A stretch of 64,000 bases of DNA from Alphaproteobacteria bacterium AO1-B (GTDB lineage: Bacteria > Pseudomonadota > Alphaproteobacteria > Rhizobiales > Stappiaceae), in contig MLAX01000006.1 of assembly GCA_001890945.1 (NCBI GenBank), positions 124,001-188,000 of the forward strand, read 5' to 3'. The notes under the pieces are model-generated. The model saw only the letters and a list, made by a program, of their open reading frames with translations, had not been told where the DNA came from and made no database searches. This document shows, piece after piece, positions 52,671 to 62,129 of the stretch. Made by a program: the position numbers and the translations under genes. Every line of letters starts with the position of its first letter. Position 1 is the stretch's first letter.

Positions 52671-53929
52671 CCAACACACTGTCCATATCCCTCGCGCCGT
52701 CACAGTCGGAGAAATTCCGCACGCGTGTGCTGCCGTTCCTGATCATGGCGGCCGTTCTTGTGGTGATCCCGCTCACGGGGCCATCGCGCACCACCTATTC
52801 GCTCTTGAACGCGATTGGCATCAACATGGTGTTTGCCCTGTCTTACAACATGCTGCTTGGCCGCGCGGGGCTGTTGTCCTTTGGCCATGCGGTCTATTTC
52901 GGCCTCGGTGGGTATGCGGCGATGCATGCCATGCAGGCGATTGAAACCGGGACCGGCCTTTGGAACATGTTCCCGGTCTTTGCCCTGCCGCTGGTCGGAT
53001 TTGCGGGCGGCGCCCTTGCCGGGGCTGTCATCGGCTGGCCTTCGTGCCGGCGTGCCGGGATTCCCTTCGCGATGATCTCGCTAGGCCTTGCCGAACTGGT
53101 GGCAGCTGCCGGCTTCATGTTCACCAGCCTCTTTGGCGGCGAGGAGGGCGTCTCCGGTGACCGCATGAACGGGCCGGAGCTGTTCGGTCTCAGTCTTGGC
53201 CCAATAAATGAGGTCTACTGGTTCATTGCCGCCTGGACGTTGATTGGAACCGTTGCGATGTTTGCCTTTACCCGTACGCCGCTGGGCAAGATGGGTGAGG
53301 CGGTGCGCGACAATCCCGAGCGGGTGGAGTTTGTGGGCTATGATCCGCAGCGGGTGCGCTATCTGATTTTCATCTTTGCCGGCGGATTTGCGGGCCTTGC
53401 TGGCGGCATGGCTGCAGTCAATTACGAGATCTTCACCCCTGAGACCCTGTCGGTGATCCCGTCCGGATTTGTTCTGCTGATGGCCTATGTCGGGGGCATC
53501 CGCTATTTCGCGGGGCCCATGCTGGGCGCGGTTCTGCTCACGTACATGCAATCCAACCTCTCCGACTTTACCGAAGCCTGGCTTTTGTATCTCGGGCTTC
53601 TGTTCATGATGATCGTCATGTTCGCCCCCTCCGGTCTGGCCGGGATCCTTGTTGCCGCGTTGCAGGGGGTTCAGAGCCTGGAGCGCAGTACCACCCTGGG
53701 GCGCTGGGCGCGTTATGCGGCCGGAGCGCTGCTCGCCTTTGCCGGCATCGTCATCACCATCGAGGTTGCGGTCAGGGAATCGAGTGGCTTCGGCGATGTG
53801 TTTGAGCCCTTCGGCTTTGCCCTTGCGCCGGACAATCCCGTGACTTGGCTGCTTGCGCTTGGTCTGGTCGGAATAGGGGGCTGGGTGATGCGGTCCAGCG
53901 GATCAGACAAAGAGGAGGCCTTGTCATGA
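52667..53929 (+). CDS. livM: Branched-chain-type ABC permease (LivM)
   Basis: A 420-residue permease with about nine helices; LSYNMLLGRAGLLSFGHAVYFGLGGYAAM is the family hallmark and AVRDNPERVEFVGYDPQRVRYLIFIFAGGFAGLAGGMAAVNYEIF holds the ATPase-coupling region. The TTG start overlaps the livH stop by 4 bases and has GGGGGA upstream. The C-terminal 80 residues contain an additional two-helix segment. Confidence 0.93.
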   Translation: MTNTLSISLAPSQSEKFRTRVLPFLIMAAVLVVIPLTGPSRTTYSLLNAIGINMVFALSYNMLLGRAGLLSFGHAVYFGLGGYAAMHAMQAIETGTGLWNMFPVFALPLVGFAGGALAGAVIGWPSCRRAGIPFAMISLGLAELVAAAGFMFTSLFGGEEGVSGDRMNGPELFGLSLGPINEVYWFIAAWTLIGTVAMFAFTRTPLGKMGEAVRDNPERVEFVGYDPQRVRYLIFIFAGGFAGLAGGMAAVNYEIFTPETLSVIPSGFVLLMAYVGGIRYFAGPMLGAVLLTYMQSNLSDFTEAWLLYLGLLFMMIVMFAPSGLAGILVAALQGVQSLERSTTLGRWARYAAGALLAFAGIVITIEVAVRESSGFGDVFEPFGFALAPDNPVTWLLALGLVGIGGWVMRSSGSDKEEALS

Positions 53930-54705
53930 GCACACCAGCTTTGTCGATCCGGGATCTCACCAAGAACTTCGGCCCCGCCGAGATCATCCGTGGGGTCACT
54001 CTCGACATCCAGCCGGGGGAACGGCACGCGATCATCGGGCCGAACGGGGCCGGCAAATCGACCCTGTTCAATCTTATCTCCGGACTGCACCGGCCAACGT
54101 CCGGCAGCGTCCATCTGGGCAGCCAAAAGATCTCCGGGCGCAAGGCCCATGAGATCAACCGGATGGGGCTGTCGCGCTCGTTTCAGGTCTCCAACATTTT
54201 CGCGAACATGACGGTCCGCGAGAATGTCCGCTGTGCGGTTCTGTGGTCGCTCGGCACCGGCTACAGCTTCTGGCGCAACATCGGCAACTTGAGACATGTC
54301 CAAGACCGCACGGCGGAGATTCTGGAGACCGTCGGCATGATCGACAAGGCATCCTTGCCCGCGGCAAGTCTGCCCTACGCCGATCAGCGGACACTTGAGA
54401 TCGCGATCACCATTGCGGGCGGGGCCGATGTCATTTTGCTGGATGAACCAACCGCCGGGATGAGCCATTCGGAAACGGAGCGGGCCGTCGCGCTCATTGA
54501 GCGGGCCACACGCGGAAAGACACTCATTATTGTCGAGCACGATATGAGCGTGGTCTTTGGTCTGTCCGACCGCATTTCGGTTCTTGTCTACGGGAAGATC
54601 ATTGCATCCGGGCCACCGGAGGCCATACGCGGGGATGCGAAGGTGCGCGAAGCCTATCTTGGCGACGAAGCCGAGGATCTGCCAATGGTTGAGGGAGCAG
54701 CGTGA
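53926..54705 (+). CDS. livG: Branched-chain-type ABC ATPase (LivG)
   Basis: A 259-residue ATPase with Walker A GPNGAGKST near residue 45, Q-loop SRSFQVSN and Walker B VILLDEPTAGM. The signature is LPYADQRTLEIA instead of the usual LSYGEQRLLEIA. The ATG overlaps the livM stop (ATGA). It powers the transport with LivF. Confidence 0.93.
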   Translation: MSTPALSIRDLTKNFGPAEIIRGVTLDIQPGERHAIIGPNGAGKSTLFNLISGLHRPTSGSVHLGSQKISGRKAHEINRMGLSRSFQVSNIFANMTVRENVRCAVLWSLGTGYSFWRNIGNLRHVQDRTAEILETVGMIDKASLPAASLPYADQRTLEIAITIAGGADVILLDEPTAGMSHSETERAVALIERATRGKTLIIVEHDMSVVFGLSDRISVLVYGKIIASGPPEAIRGDAKVREAYLGDEAEDLPMVEGAA

Positions 54706-55409
54706 TGACCGGGATGCTGTCAGTTCGCGGGCTGAATGCCTTTTATGGCAAAAGCCACGTTCTGCGCGGTGTCGAGCTGGAGGTCGGCGAAGGCGAGGTG
54801 GTGGCCCTTCTCGGGCGCAACGGTGTTGGCCGCTCGACCACCGTGAAGGCGATCATGGGCGAAGTCGCGCCAAAGGGAGACATCTGGTTCAAGGGCGAGA
54901 ACATCGCGGGCCTCGCGAACCATGAAATCGCCCTGAAAGGTCTTGGGTATGTGCCGGAGAACAGAGACATCTTTCCGGGTCTGACCGTGCGCCAGAACCT
55001 TGTGCTCGGCATCAAGGACATGAAACGGCCGGGGCGCTGGGCCATCGAGGACATGCTGAAAATGTTCCCGAACCTTGCCGAGCGTGCTGACACGCCGGCC
55101 GGTGTGCTGTCGGGCGGGGAAAAGCAGATGCTGACGATTTGCCGGACACTCATGGGCGATCCGCAGCTGATCATGATTGACGAGCCAACGGAAGGCCTTG
55201 CGCCGCGGATCGTGGCCCAGGTCGGCGAGCTTTTATCTGAAATTGCCCGGGCGGGGGTCTCCATCTTGCTGGTGGAGCAGAAACTCTCCATCGCGCTGAA
55301 AATCGCGTCCCGTGTCTATGTGATGGGACATGGGGAAATCGTCTATTCGGGAACGCCGCAGGAATTCCTGACCCGCGACGACATCCGCCGCGAGTGGTTG
55401 GAAGTGTGA
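54702..55409 (+). CDS. livF: Branched-chain-type ABC ATPase (LivF)
   Basis: A 235-residue ATPase with Walker A GRNGVGRST (Arg in place of Lys, also seen in other LivF proteins), YVPENRDIFPGLTVRQNL, the signature LSGGEKQMLTI and Walker B LIMIDEPTEGL. It overlaps livG by 4 bases and ends the transporter operon. Confidence 0.92.
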   Translation: MMTGMLSVRGLNAFYGKSHVLRGVELEVGEGEVVALLGRNGVGRSTTVKAIMGEVAPKGDIWFKGENIAGLANHEIALKGLGYVPENRDIFPGLTVRQNLVLGIKDMKRPGRWAIEDMLKMFPNLAERADTPAGVLSGGEKQMLTICRTLMGDPQLIMIDEPTEGLAPRIVAQVGELLSEIARAGVSILLVEQKLSIALKIASRVYVMGHGEIVYSGTPQEFLTRDDIRREWLEV

Positions 55410-55477
55410 GTCGAACAAACGGTTCTCCGATTGGGTTGCAGCCATGAACCGAGACCAAGGGCTGCATAATTGGCAGG

Positions 55478-55498
55478 GTCCCGGATCAAGTCCGGGAC
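55478..55498. repeat. GTCCCGGA...TCCGGGAC intergenic palindrome
   Basis: Perfect 8-bp arms (GTCCCGGA / TCCGGGAC) with a 5-base loop, after livF. It is another copy of the dispersed repeat and may end the liv transcript. Confidence 0.7.
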
Positions 55499-55554
55499 AT
55501 CAGCGGGAGATGGATGCTGCATTGCCGAGGGCTCATCCCAGAGATGTCAATAAT

Positions 55555-55573
55555 TTCAATATAAAATATTGAA
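55555..55573. promoter_or_regulatory. TTCAATAT-AAA-ATATTGAA palindrome
   Basis: A perfect 8-bp inverted repeat with a 3-base spacer, directly abutting the second copy of the 17-bp element. It lies about 75 bases before the hydroxyacyl-CoA dehydrogenase start, in the promoter region. Probably an operator of a TetR- or GntR-type regulator. Confidence 0.55.
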
Positions 55574-55589
55574 TTCCACATATTGAAAT
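55573..55589. promoter_or_regulatory. 17-bp element, copy 2 (beta-oxidation operon)
   Basis: ATTCCACATATTGAAAT, matching copies at 50261 and 63777. It lies about 60-75 bases upstream of the operon's first gene, directly next to the palindrome at 55555. Confidence 0.5.
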
Positions 55590-55648
55590 TTCTTTGGGAT
55601 GTGTTTAGGACTTTGTTCACGTACTAATCACTTGGACTGGGAGGCCTT

Positions 55649-57739
55649 GTGGTGACACAAAGCGTCAATCTGACACTCGAAGACAACATCGCCGTCATTG
55701 AAATCGCGAACCCGCCGGTGAATGCGCTCTCGCATGCCGTGCGCTCCGGACTTCAGGACGCGTTTCGCGACATAGCAGCGAACGACGAGATCAAGGCTGT
55801 CGTGGTGTATGGCGCCGGACGGACGTTTGTCGCGGGAGCCGATATCCGCGAATTCGGTCAGCCACCGAAAGAGCCGTTTCTGCCGGAACTCATCAACGAA
55901 ATCGAGGCCTGCACAAAGCCTGTGATTGCCGCCGTTCATGGCACGGTATTGGGTGGCGGACTAGAGCTTGCTCTTGGTGCGCATTACCGGATTGCAGCGC
56001 CGAAGACCAAGCTCGGCCTGCCGGAAGTCTCGCTCGGCCTCTTGCCGGGGGCGGGCGGAACCCAGCGCCTGCCGCGCCTGGTGCCGGTGGCAAAAGCCAT
56101 CGACATGATCACCTCCGGCAAACCGGTGTCTGCCAGCGACGCGCTTGAGCTCGGTTTGATCGACCAGATCAGCGGTGAAGACGACATGCGCGCTGCCGGT
56201 CTCGCCTATGCGAAGACACTTGTTGAAGAGGGCGCCGCGCCGCGTCCGGTGAGTGGGCTTGCCTGCAAGGCGCCGGAAGACGGTTTGTTCGACAAGGCTC
56301 GAGCCACGCTCGGCAAAAAAGCACGCGGTCAGATCGCGCCGCAAAAATGCATTGATGCTATTGAGGGCGCAGTGAATCTGCCATTTGCTGAAGGCTTGGC
56401 TCAGGAGCGGGCATTGTTCCGCGAGCTGATGGACTCAGACCAGCGGGCCGCGTTGATCCATGCCTTTTTCTCCGAGCGCCAGGTTGGCAAGCTGCCGGAA
56501 ATCCAGGACGTCGAGCCGCGCACACTTGAAAAGGTCGGCATCATTGGTGGTGGTACCATGGGCTCCGGCATCGCGACCTCTGCGCTTTTGGCCGGGTTGA
56601 CGGTCACGCTGATCGAGCGGGATGCAGAGGCCGTTGCCAAGGCGGAGGGAACGGTCTCCAAGAACCTTGCCGGTGCGGTCAAGCGCGGCAAGCTCTCCCA
56701 GGAAAAGTTTGATGCCATCATGGCTGGACACTTCACCGCGGGTTCCGGCTACGAAGCGCTTGCCGAAGCCGATCTTGTGATCGAAGCAGTGTTTGAGAGC
56801 ATGGACGTCAAGAAAGAGGTCTTCGGCAAGCTGGACAAGATCTGCAAGCCGGGTGCTGTTCTTGCTTCCAATACGTCTTATCTGGATGTCGACGAGATCG
56901 CTGAGATCACCAGCCGTCCGGCGGATGTCATCGGCCTGCATTTCTTCTCGCCGGCCCACGTGATGCGGCTTCTGGAAATCGTTGTCGGCGCAAAAACCGC
57001 ACCGGATGTGGTTGCGACCGGTTTTGCGCTGGCAAAACGTCTCGGCAAGATCGGTGTGCGCGCCGGAGTCTGCGACGGTTTCATCGGCAACCGGATCCTC
57101 GCAACCTATCGCAAAGCCATCGATGGCGCGGTGCTTGCCGGTGCCAGCCCGTTCGATGTTGACCGGGCTCTCGTCGACTTCGGACTGGCCATGGGGCCGT
57201 TTGCGGTCAGTGATCTGGCTGGCCTCGACATTGGATACATGACTCGCCAGCGTTTGGCGGCGACCCGGGACCCGCGCGAGGTCTATGCGGGGTTTTCCGA
57301 CAAGCTCTGCGAAGATGGGCATCACGGCCGCAAAACCGGTCGCGGGTTTTACGACTACAGCGGCGAACAACCGGTCCCGAACAACGCCATTCTCGGCTAC
57401 ATTTCCGAGGAACGGGCGGCCAAGGGCATTGAAAGCCGGAGCTTAAGCGATCAGGAGATCATTGACCGCTACATGGCTGCAATGGTCAATGAAGCCGCGC
57501 TCGTTGTGGAGGAGGGCATTGCACAGCGTCCGCTCGATGTCGACGTCACCTTGCTCAACGGCTACGGTTTCCCACGCTGGCGCGGTGGTCCGATGCAATA
57601 TGCGGACACGGTCGGCGTCGACAAGATCTTGAACGATATCAAACGGTTTGCCGAAGAAGATGACTTCCTGTGGCAACCGGCTCCCCTGTTGGAAAAATTG
57701 GCGGCTGAGGGCAAGACCTTCGCCAGCCTGAACGCGTGA
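55649..57739 (+). CDS. Bifunctional enoyl-CoA hydratase / 3-hydroxyacyl-CoA dehydrogenase (PimF/FadB-like)
   Basis: A 696-residue fusion. The N-terminal 190 residues are an enoyl-CoA hydratase (GAGRTFVAGADIREFG, HGTVLGGGLELALGAHYRIA). Then a NAD-binding 3-hydroxyacyl-CoA dehydrogenase domain (VGIIGGGTMGSGIATSALLAG, about residue 300) and its C-terminal domains (DGFIGNRILATYRKA, NEAALVVEEGIA). It performs hydration and oxidation of acyl-CoA. It is first of the pim-like operon and matches PimF in type and position. Start GTG follows GGGAGG; an adjacent GTG is the alternative. Confidence 0.92.
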   Translation: MVTQSVNLTLEDNIAVIEIANPPVNALSHAVRSGLQDAFRDIAANDEIKAVVVYGAGRTFVAGADIREFGQPPKEPFLPELINEIEACTKPVIAAVHGTVLGGGLELALGAHYRIAAPKTKLGLPEVSLGLLPGAGGTQRLPRLVPVAKAIDMITSGKPVSASDALELGLIDQISGEDDMRAAGLAYAKTLVEEGAAPRPVSGLACKAPEDGLFDKARATLGKKARGQIAPQKCIDAIEGAVNLPFAEGLAQERALFRELMDSDQRAALIHAFFSERQVGKLPEIQDVEPRTLEKVGIIGGGTMGSGIATSALLAGLTVTLIERDAEAVAKAEGTVSKNLAGAVKRGKLSQEKFDAIMAGHFTAGSGYEALAEADLVIEAVFESMDVKKEVFGKLDKICKPGAVLASNTSYLDVDEIAEITSRPADVIGLHFFSPAHVMRLLEIVVGAKTAPDVVATGFALAKRLGKIGVRAGVCDGFIGNRILATYRKAIDGAVLAGASPFDVDRALVDFGLAMGPFAVSDLAGLDIGYMTRQRLAATRDPREVYAGFSDKLCEDGHHGRKTGRGFYDYSGEQPVPNNAILGYISEERAAKGIESRSLSDQEIIDRYMAAMVNEAALVVEEGIAQRPLDVDVTLLNGYGFPRWRGGPMQYADTVGVDKILNDIKRFAEEDDFLWQPAPLLEKLAAEGKTFASLNA

Positions 57740-57750
57740 GGCCCCATTAG

Positions 57751-58929
57751 ATGAAACAAGCAGTTATTGTCTCGACCGCCCGGACCGGGCTGGCGAAATC
57801 CTATCGGGGCGCGTTCAACGAAACCCACGGTGCGACCATGGCCGGTCATGCGATCCAGCACGCAGTGGAGCGGTCCAGGGTGGACCCGGCCATCATCGAA
57901 GATGCCTTCATCGGCTGCGGGTATCCGGAAGGCTGGACCGGCAGCAACATTGCACGGCAGTCCGTTTTGCGCGCCGGTCTGCCGGTCACCACAGCGGCTG
58001 TCACCATCAACCGGTTCTGCTCCTCCGGCCTTCAGGCCGTTGCGATGGCGGCCCATGCAATTTCCGTTGAAGGCGCCCCGGCTGCGATTGCAGGTGGTGT
58101 AGAAAGCATCAGCCAGATGCCGCCGTCCCGCCCGCCTGCAGCGCGCGAGAAATGGCTCGATGAGCACAAGCCGGAAGTCTATCTCTCGATGATCGAGACC
58201 TCCGACATCGTGGCCAAGCGCTACAATATCAGCCGCGATGCCCAGGACGAGTTGTCGCTGGTCAGCCAGCAGCGCACCGCTGCAGCTCAGGCTGCCGGAA
58301 AGCTCGACGATGAGATCGTGCCGATCACCGTCACCCAAGCCTTAAAGGACAGGGAAACTGGAGAAGTGACCCGCAAGGAAGTTACGTTCTCCATGGACGA
58401 TTGCAACCGTCCGAACACAACGCTCGAAGGCCTGGCCAAGCTGGAGCCGGTCCGCGGTGAGGGCAATTTCACCACCGCCGGCAATGCGTCCCAGCTGTCA
58501 GACGGTGCCGCGGCGCTCGTATTGATGGACGCCGATCTGGCAGAAAAACAAGGCCTTGAGCCGCTCGGCGCACTGAAAGGCTTCGTCACGGCGGGTTGCG
58601 AGCCGGATGAAATGGGCATTGGTCCCGTCTATGCCGTGCCGCGGCTTCTGAAACGCCACGGTTTGTCCGTCGATGACATCGACCTTTGGGAGCTCAACGA
58701 AGCATTTGCCTCCCAGGCACTGTATTGCCGGGAGCAGCTCGGCATCGATCCGGAGAAGTGCAACGTGAATGGCGGCTCCATTTCCATTGGTCACCCATTT
58801 GGTATGACCGGCGCCCGTATGACCGGTCATTTGCTTTTGGAAGGCCGTCGCCGAGGCTCCAAGCTCGGCGTTGTCACCATGTGCATTGGCGGCGGACAGG
58901 GTGCTGCCGGCCTGTTCGAGATTTTCTAA
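57751..58929 (+). CDS. Acetyl-CoA acyltransferase (thiolase, PimB-like)
   Basis: A 392-residue thiolase with the active-site cysteine in NRFCSSGLQAV (near 90), the His in SIGHPFGMTGARM and the final Cys in CIGGGQGAAGLFE. It cleaves 3-ketoacyl-CoA. It follows the hydroxyacyl-CoA dehydrogenase gene by 11 bases. The substrate chain type cannot be told from sequence, but the operon suggests dicarboxyl-CoAs. Confidence 0.93.
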   Translation: MKQAVIVSTARTGLAKSYRGAFNETHGATMAGHAIQHAVERSRVDPAIIEDAFIGCGYPEGWTGSNIARQSVLRAGLPVTTAAVTINRFCSSGLQAVAMAAHAISVEGAPAAIAGGVESISQMPPSRPPAAREKWLDEHKPEVYLSMIETSDIVAKRYNISRDAQDELSLVSQQRTAAAQAAGKLDDEIVPITVTQALKDRETGEVTRKEVTFSMDDCNRPNTTLEGLAKLEPVRGEGNFTTAGNASQLSDGAAALVLMDADLAEKQGLEPLGALKGFVTAGCEPDEMGIGPVYAVPRLLKRHGLSVDDIDLWELNEAFASQALYCREQLGIDPEKCNVNGGSISIGHPFGMTGARMTGHLLLEGRRRGSKLGVVTMCIGGGQGAAGLFEIF

Positions 58930-58939
58930 GGGGGCTTTG

Positions 58940-60136
58940 ATGGATCTGAGCTACACGCCTGAGGAAGAAGCATTCCGCGCCGAAGTGCGGGCCTTTCTGA
59001 GCGAAAAACTGCCGCGCCACCTCTCCGAAAAGGTGCGCCTTGGCAAACGACTGACCAAGTCGGACATGGAAAGCTGGCATGCAATCCTGAATGCGCAGGG
59101 CTGGCTGGCTCCGAACTGGCCAAAGGAATACGGCGGCGCTGAATGGGATGCTGTTCAGCGGATGATTTTCGAAGAAGAAGCCTGTCTGGCCCATGCGCCG
59201 CGCATCGTGCCGTTCGGCCTTTCGATGCTGGCGCCGGTGCTCATGGCGTTCGGATCGGAAGAACAGCGCCAGCACTACCTGCCGCGCATCTTGAGCGGCG
59301 AAGATTGGTGGTGTCAGGGCTACTCTGAACCGGGCGCGGGATCAGACCTGGCCGCACTAAAGACCAAGGCGGTCCGCGACGGCGACCATTATGTCGTCAA
59401 TGGTCAGAAAACCTGGACGACACTCGGCCAGCACGCCAACTGGATCTTCTGTCTGGTACGCACTGACGCGGACGCCAAAAAGCAGGAAGGCATCTCCTTC
59501 CTGTTGATCGACATGAACACCCCCGGTGTGACCGTGCGCCCGATCGTGCTGATCGACGGCGAGGCCGAGGTCAATGAGGTCTTCTTTGATGACGTCCGCG
59601 TGCCGGTCGAAAACCTCGTTGGCGAAGAAAACAAGGGCTGGACCTACGCCAAGTACCTGCTCACCCACGAGCGGACCAACATTGCAGGTGTCGGTTTTTC
59701 AAACGCTGCGCTGGCAACGCTAAAACATGTGGCTGCCAACACCCAGTCCGGCGGCAAACCACTGGATCAGAACCCATATTTCGCGGCACGCATGGCGCAG
59801 GCCGAAATTGACCTGATGGCCATGGCAACGACCAATCTGCGGGTCGTCTCCGCTGCCGCCAAGGGGCAGGCCCCCGGACCGGAAAGCTCGATGCTGAAGA
59901 TCAAGGGCACGGTCATCCGTCAGGAATTGTCCTCTCTTCTGCGCCGCGCAGCCGGCCCCGACGCCATGCCGTTCCTGCCCGATTATCTGGACGGCGGTGA
60001 CAACGTCCCGGCCGAAGGCCCGGAACACGCTCCGGCGGCAGCGCCCAACTATTTCAACATGCGCAAGTTGTCGATCTTCGGTGGGTCCAATGAGATCCAG
60101 CGTACGATCATCACCAAAGCAATCCTGCAACTGTGA
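58940..60136 (+). CDS. pimC: Pimeloyl-CoA dehydrogenase-like large subunit
   Basis: A 398-residue acyl-CoA dehydrogenase: LSYTPEEEAFRAEVRAFLSEKLP, WWCQGYSEPGAGSDLAALKTKA, GQKTWTTLGQHANWIFCLVRTD, and GGSNEIQRTIITKAIL at the C-terminus. This is the sequence style of PimC-type pimeloyl-CoA dehydrogenase large subunits, not of FadE. It carries FAD and acts with the next gene's product. The ATG at 58940 follows GGGGG at suitable distance. Confidence 0.85.
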   Translation: MDLSYTPEEEAFRAEVRAFLSEKLPRHLSEKVRLGKRLTKSDMESWHAILNAQGWLAPNWPKEYGGAEWDAVQRMIFEEEACLAHAPRIVPFGLSMLAPVLMAFGSEEQRQHYLPRILSGEDWWCQGYSEPGAGSDLAALKTKAVRDGDHYVVNGQKTWTTLGQHANWIFCLVRTDADAKKQEGISFLLIDMNTPGVTVRPIVLIDGEAEVNEVFFDDVRVPVENLVGEENKGWTYAKYLLTHERTNIAGVGFSNAALATLKHVAANTQSGGKPLDQNPYFAARMAQAEIDLMAMATTNLRVVSAAAKGQAPGPESSMLKIKGTVIRQELSSLLRRAAGPDAMPFLPDYLDGGDNVPAEGPEHAPAAAPNYFNMRKLSIFGGSNEIQRTIITKAILQL

Positions 60137-60148
60137 GGCATTGAGCAG

Positions 60149-61282
60149 ATGGACTTTAATCTGACGGAAGAGCGCGGCTTGCTGCGCGACATGTTGCAGA
60201 AGTTTTTGGGCGAAAAATATGGCCACGAAGAGCGGCGCAAGCTGATCGCCTCCGGCAAGGCCTATGACGCCGGGATTTATGCCGAGATGGCTGAGTTGGG
60301 TGTTCTTGGTGCGATGTTCTCTGAAGAGGATGGCGGCCTCGGCGGGGCCGGGTTCGACATTGCAGTTGTGTTTGAAGAGCTCGGCCGCGCCGGTGTCATC
60401 GAGCCGATCCTTGGCAACGCCGTCCTTGCCGGCAGCCTGATCGCAGACCTCGGATCGGACAGCCAGAAAGAGCTGATTGGCAGCGTCATTGCGGGAGAGA
60501 TCCTCCTGGCGTTTGCCCATGCAGAACCGGCCTCACGGTACGACCTCAATCATGTCACCGCATCGGCGAAAACTGATGGCGGCCAGATCATGCTGAACGG
60601 CACGAAGGCGCATGTGCTGAACGGCGCGCAGGCCGGCATGCTTGTGGCGTCCGCCCGTGAGGCCGTAGCAGATTTCGACGACACGGGTATCTCCCTGTTC
60701 CTTGTTCCGTCTGATGCAAAAGGGTTGACCATCGTTGATCATCCGAATGTGGACGGCACGTCGGCTGCTACCATACGTCTTGAAAATGTGGTCGTGGACG
60801 AAGGCGCAAGGCTGGGTGCATTCGGTGAAGCTTTCGAGGCGATCGAGGTAGCTGTTGCCCGGGCAACCCTGGCGGTCAGTGCGGAAGCCCTCGGTGCAAT
60901 GGAAGCGGCGAAGGCACTCACCATCGATTACCTGAAGGAGCGCAAGCAGTTCGGTATTGCGATTGGCAAGTTCCAGGCGCTGCAGCACCGCATGGCGGAT
61001 GTCTTGATCGAGGTGGAGCAGGCGCGTTCCGCAGTGATCAATCTGGCCGGTCATCTGGACGCGTCGCGCGCCCTGCGTGAACGGCATGTGAGTGCGACGA
61101 AGAACCTGATTGGCCGCGCGAGTGCCCTGGTTAGTGAGGAGGCGGTCCAGATGCATGGTGGCATCGGGATGACGGATGAATATGCGCTGTCGCATTTCGT
61201 CCGCCGCATGGTGATGATCGATCATCTCTTCGGGGATGTGGACCATCATCTTGAGCGCTTCATTTCCCTGAATGCGGCCTGA
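60149..61282 (+). CDS. pimD: Pimeloyl-CoA dehydrogenase-like small subunit
   Basis: A 377-residue acyl-CoA dehydrogenase paralogue. It begins MDFNLTEERGLLRDMLQKFL and has EDGGLGGAGFDIAVVFEELGRAG, EALGAMEAAKALTIDYLKERKQFG and MHGGIGMTDEYALSHFVRRM. The two-subunit pair with the preceding gene is the arrangement of pimC-pimD in Rhodopseudomonas. It is 12 bases downstream. Confidence 0.85.
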   Translation: MDFNLTEERGLLRDMLQKFLGEKYGHEERRKLIASGKAYDAGIYAEMAELGVLGAMFSEEDGGLGGAGFDIAVVFEELGRAGVIEPILGNAVLAGSLIADLGSDSQKELIGSVIAGEILLAFAHAEPASRYDLNHVTASAKTDGGQIMLNGTKAHVLNGAQAGMLVASAREAVADFDDTGISLFLVPSDAKGLTIVDHPNVDGTSAATIRLENVVVDEGARLGAFGEAFEAIEVAVARATLAVSAEALGAMEAAKALTIDYLKERKQFGIAIGKFQALQHRMADVLIEVEQARSAVINLAGHLDASRALRERHVSATKNLIGRASALVSEEAVQMHGGIGMTDEYALSHFVRRMVMIDHLFGDVDHHLERFISLNAA

Positions 61283-61285
61283 TCC

Positions 61286-62068
61286 ATGAGCGGGCTCTTT
61301 CGAAAAGAAGTGCATCCGGACCATCTGGTCCTGCGGAACACCAACACCGCCCGGCGCAATGCCTTGTCTCCGGAGTATTACGACGGTCTTCTGGACGGAT
61401 TGGCAGAAGCGGCGAAGACGCCTGAGATCATGGCTGTGGTGCTCACCGGGGAGGGAGATTACTTCTGCTCCGGCGGCGATCTGAACCTTTTGAAAGAACG
61501 CCGCAATATGACGCTCGAGGAGCGCAAGGCCGCGATTGGCAAGCTCCACGACCTGATCCGGGCACTCCGGACTTGTCCCAAGCCCGTCATCTGCGCAGTC
61601 GAGGGCGGGGCGGCCGGCGCAGGGCTCAGCATTGCGCTTGCCTGCGACATGGTCGTCAGCGCCAAGGGGGCGACGTTCACGCTCGCCTATGTGAAGGCCG
61701 GTTTGGTTCCGGATGGCGGCGTTACCCATGCACTGATGAATGCCTTGCCGCGCGGCACAGTGTCCAAGATGGCCTTGCTGGGTACGCCGCTCACTGCAGA
61801 GCGCCTCTACGACTTGGGCGTCTTGACCGAGCTGGCGGATCCCGGGGGGGCACTGTCGGCAGCTCAAGCGCTGGTCGCAAAAGTCGCAGCCGGTCCGGAG
61901 CACGCCATGGCCGCCATCAAAGGTCTTTTGACCTCGGCTGAGACCGCGACGCTGGATGCGCAACTCGATGCAGAAAGAGATGCCATGGCTGAGGCTTTGG
62001 GGGGCGAGGAGGCCCGCCGGGGCATTGCGGCCATTTTGAACAAAACCCGTCCGGTGTTTCGCGACTGA
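61286..62068 (+). CDS. Enoyl-CoA hydratase/isomerase (PimE-like)
   Basis: A 260-residue crotonase-fold protein: LTGEGDYFCSGGDLNLLKE, AVEGGAAGAGLSIALACDMVVSAKGATFTLAYVKAGLVPDGGVTHALMNALPRG. The oxyanion-hole pattern is intact and one of the two usual catalytic Glu is replaced by Asp (the VPDGG region), a common feature of isomerase-type members. It starts 3 bases after the preceding stop. Confidence 0.9.
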   Translation: MSGLFRKEVHPDHLVLRNTNTARRNALSPEYYDGLLDGLAEAAKTPEIMAVVLTGEGDYFCSGGDLNLLKERRNMTLEERKAAIGKLHDLIRALRTCPKPVICAVEGGAAGAGLSIALACDMVVSAKGATFTLAYVKAGLVPDGGVTHALMNALPRGTVSKMALLGTPLTAERLYDLGVLTELADPGGALSAAQALVAKVAAGPEHAMAAIKGLLTSAETATLDAQLDAERDAMAEALGGEEARRGIAAILNKTRPVFRD

Positions 62069-62129
62069 GGGGCGGACAATAAACGGCTGACAAACGCTGC
62101 CTGAAGAGCGGCGACTGGGAGGAAACGCA

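Noticed and set aside
54822..54848. Apparent loss of the Walker A lysine in LivF (Arg in GRNGVGRST)
   Set aside because: Arg at this position recurs in LivF-type subunits and all other motifs are intact, so it is not a sign of decay.
56435..57370. 311-residue minus-strand frame opposite the hydroxyacyl-CoA dehydrogenase
   Set aside because: Shadow of a well-supported gene; high-GC antisense frames are common here.
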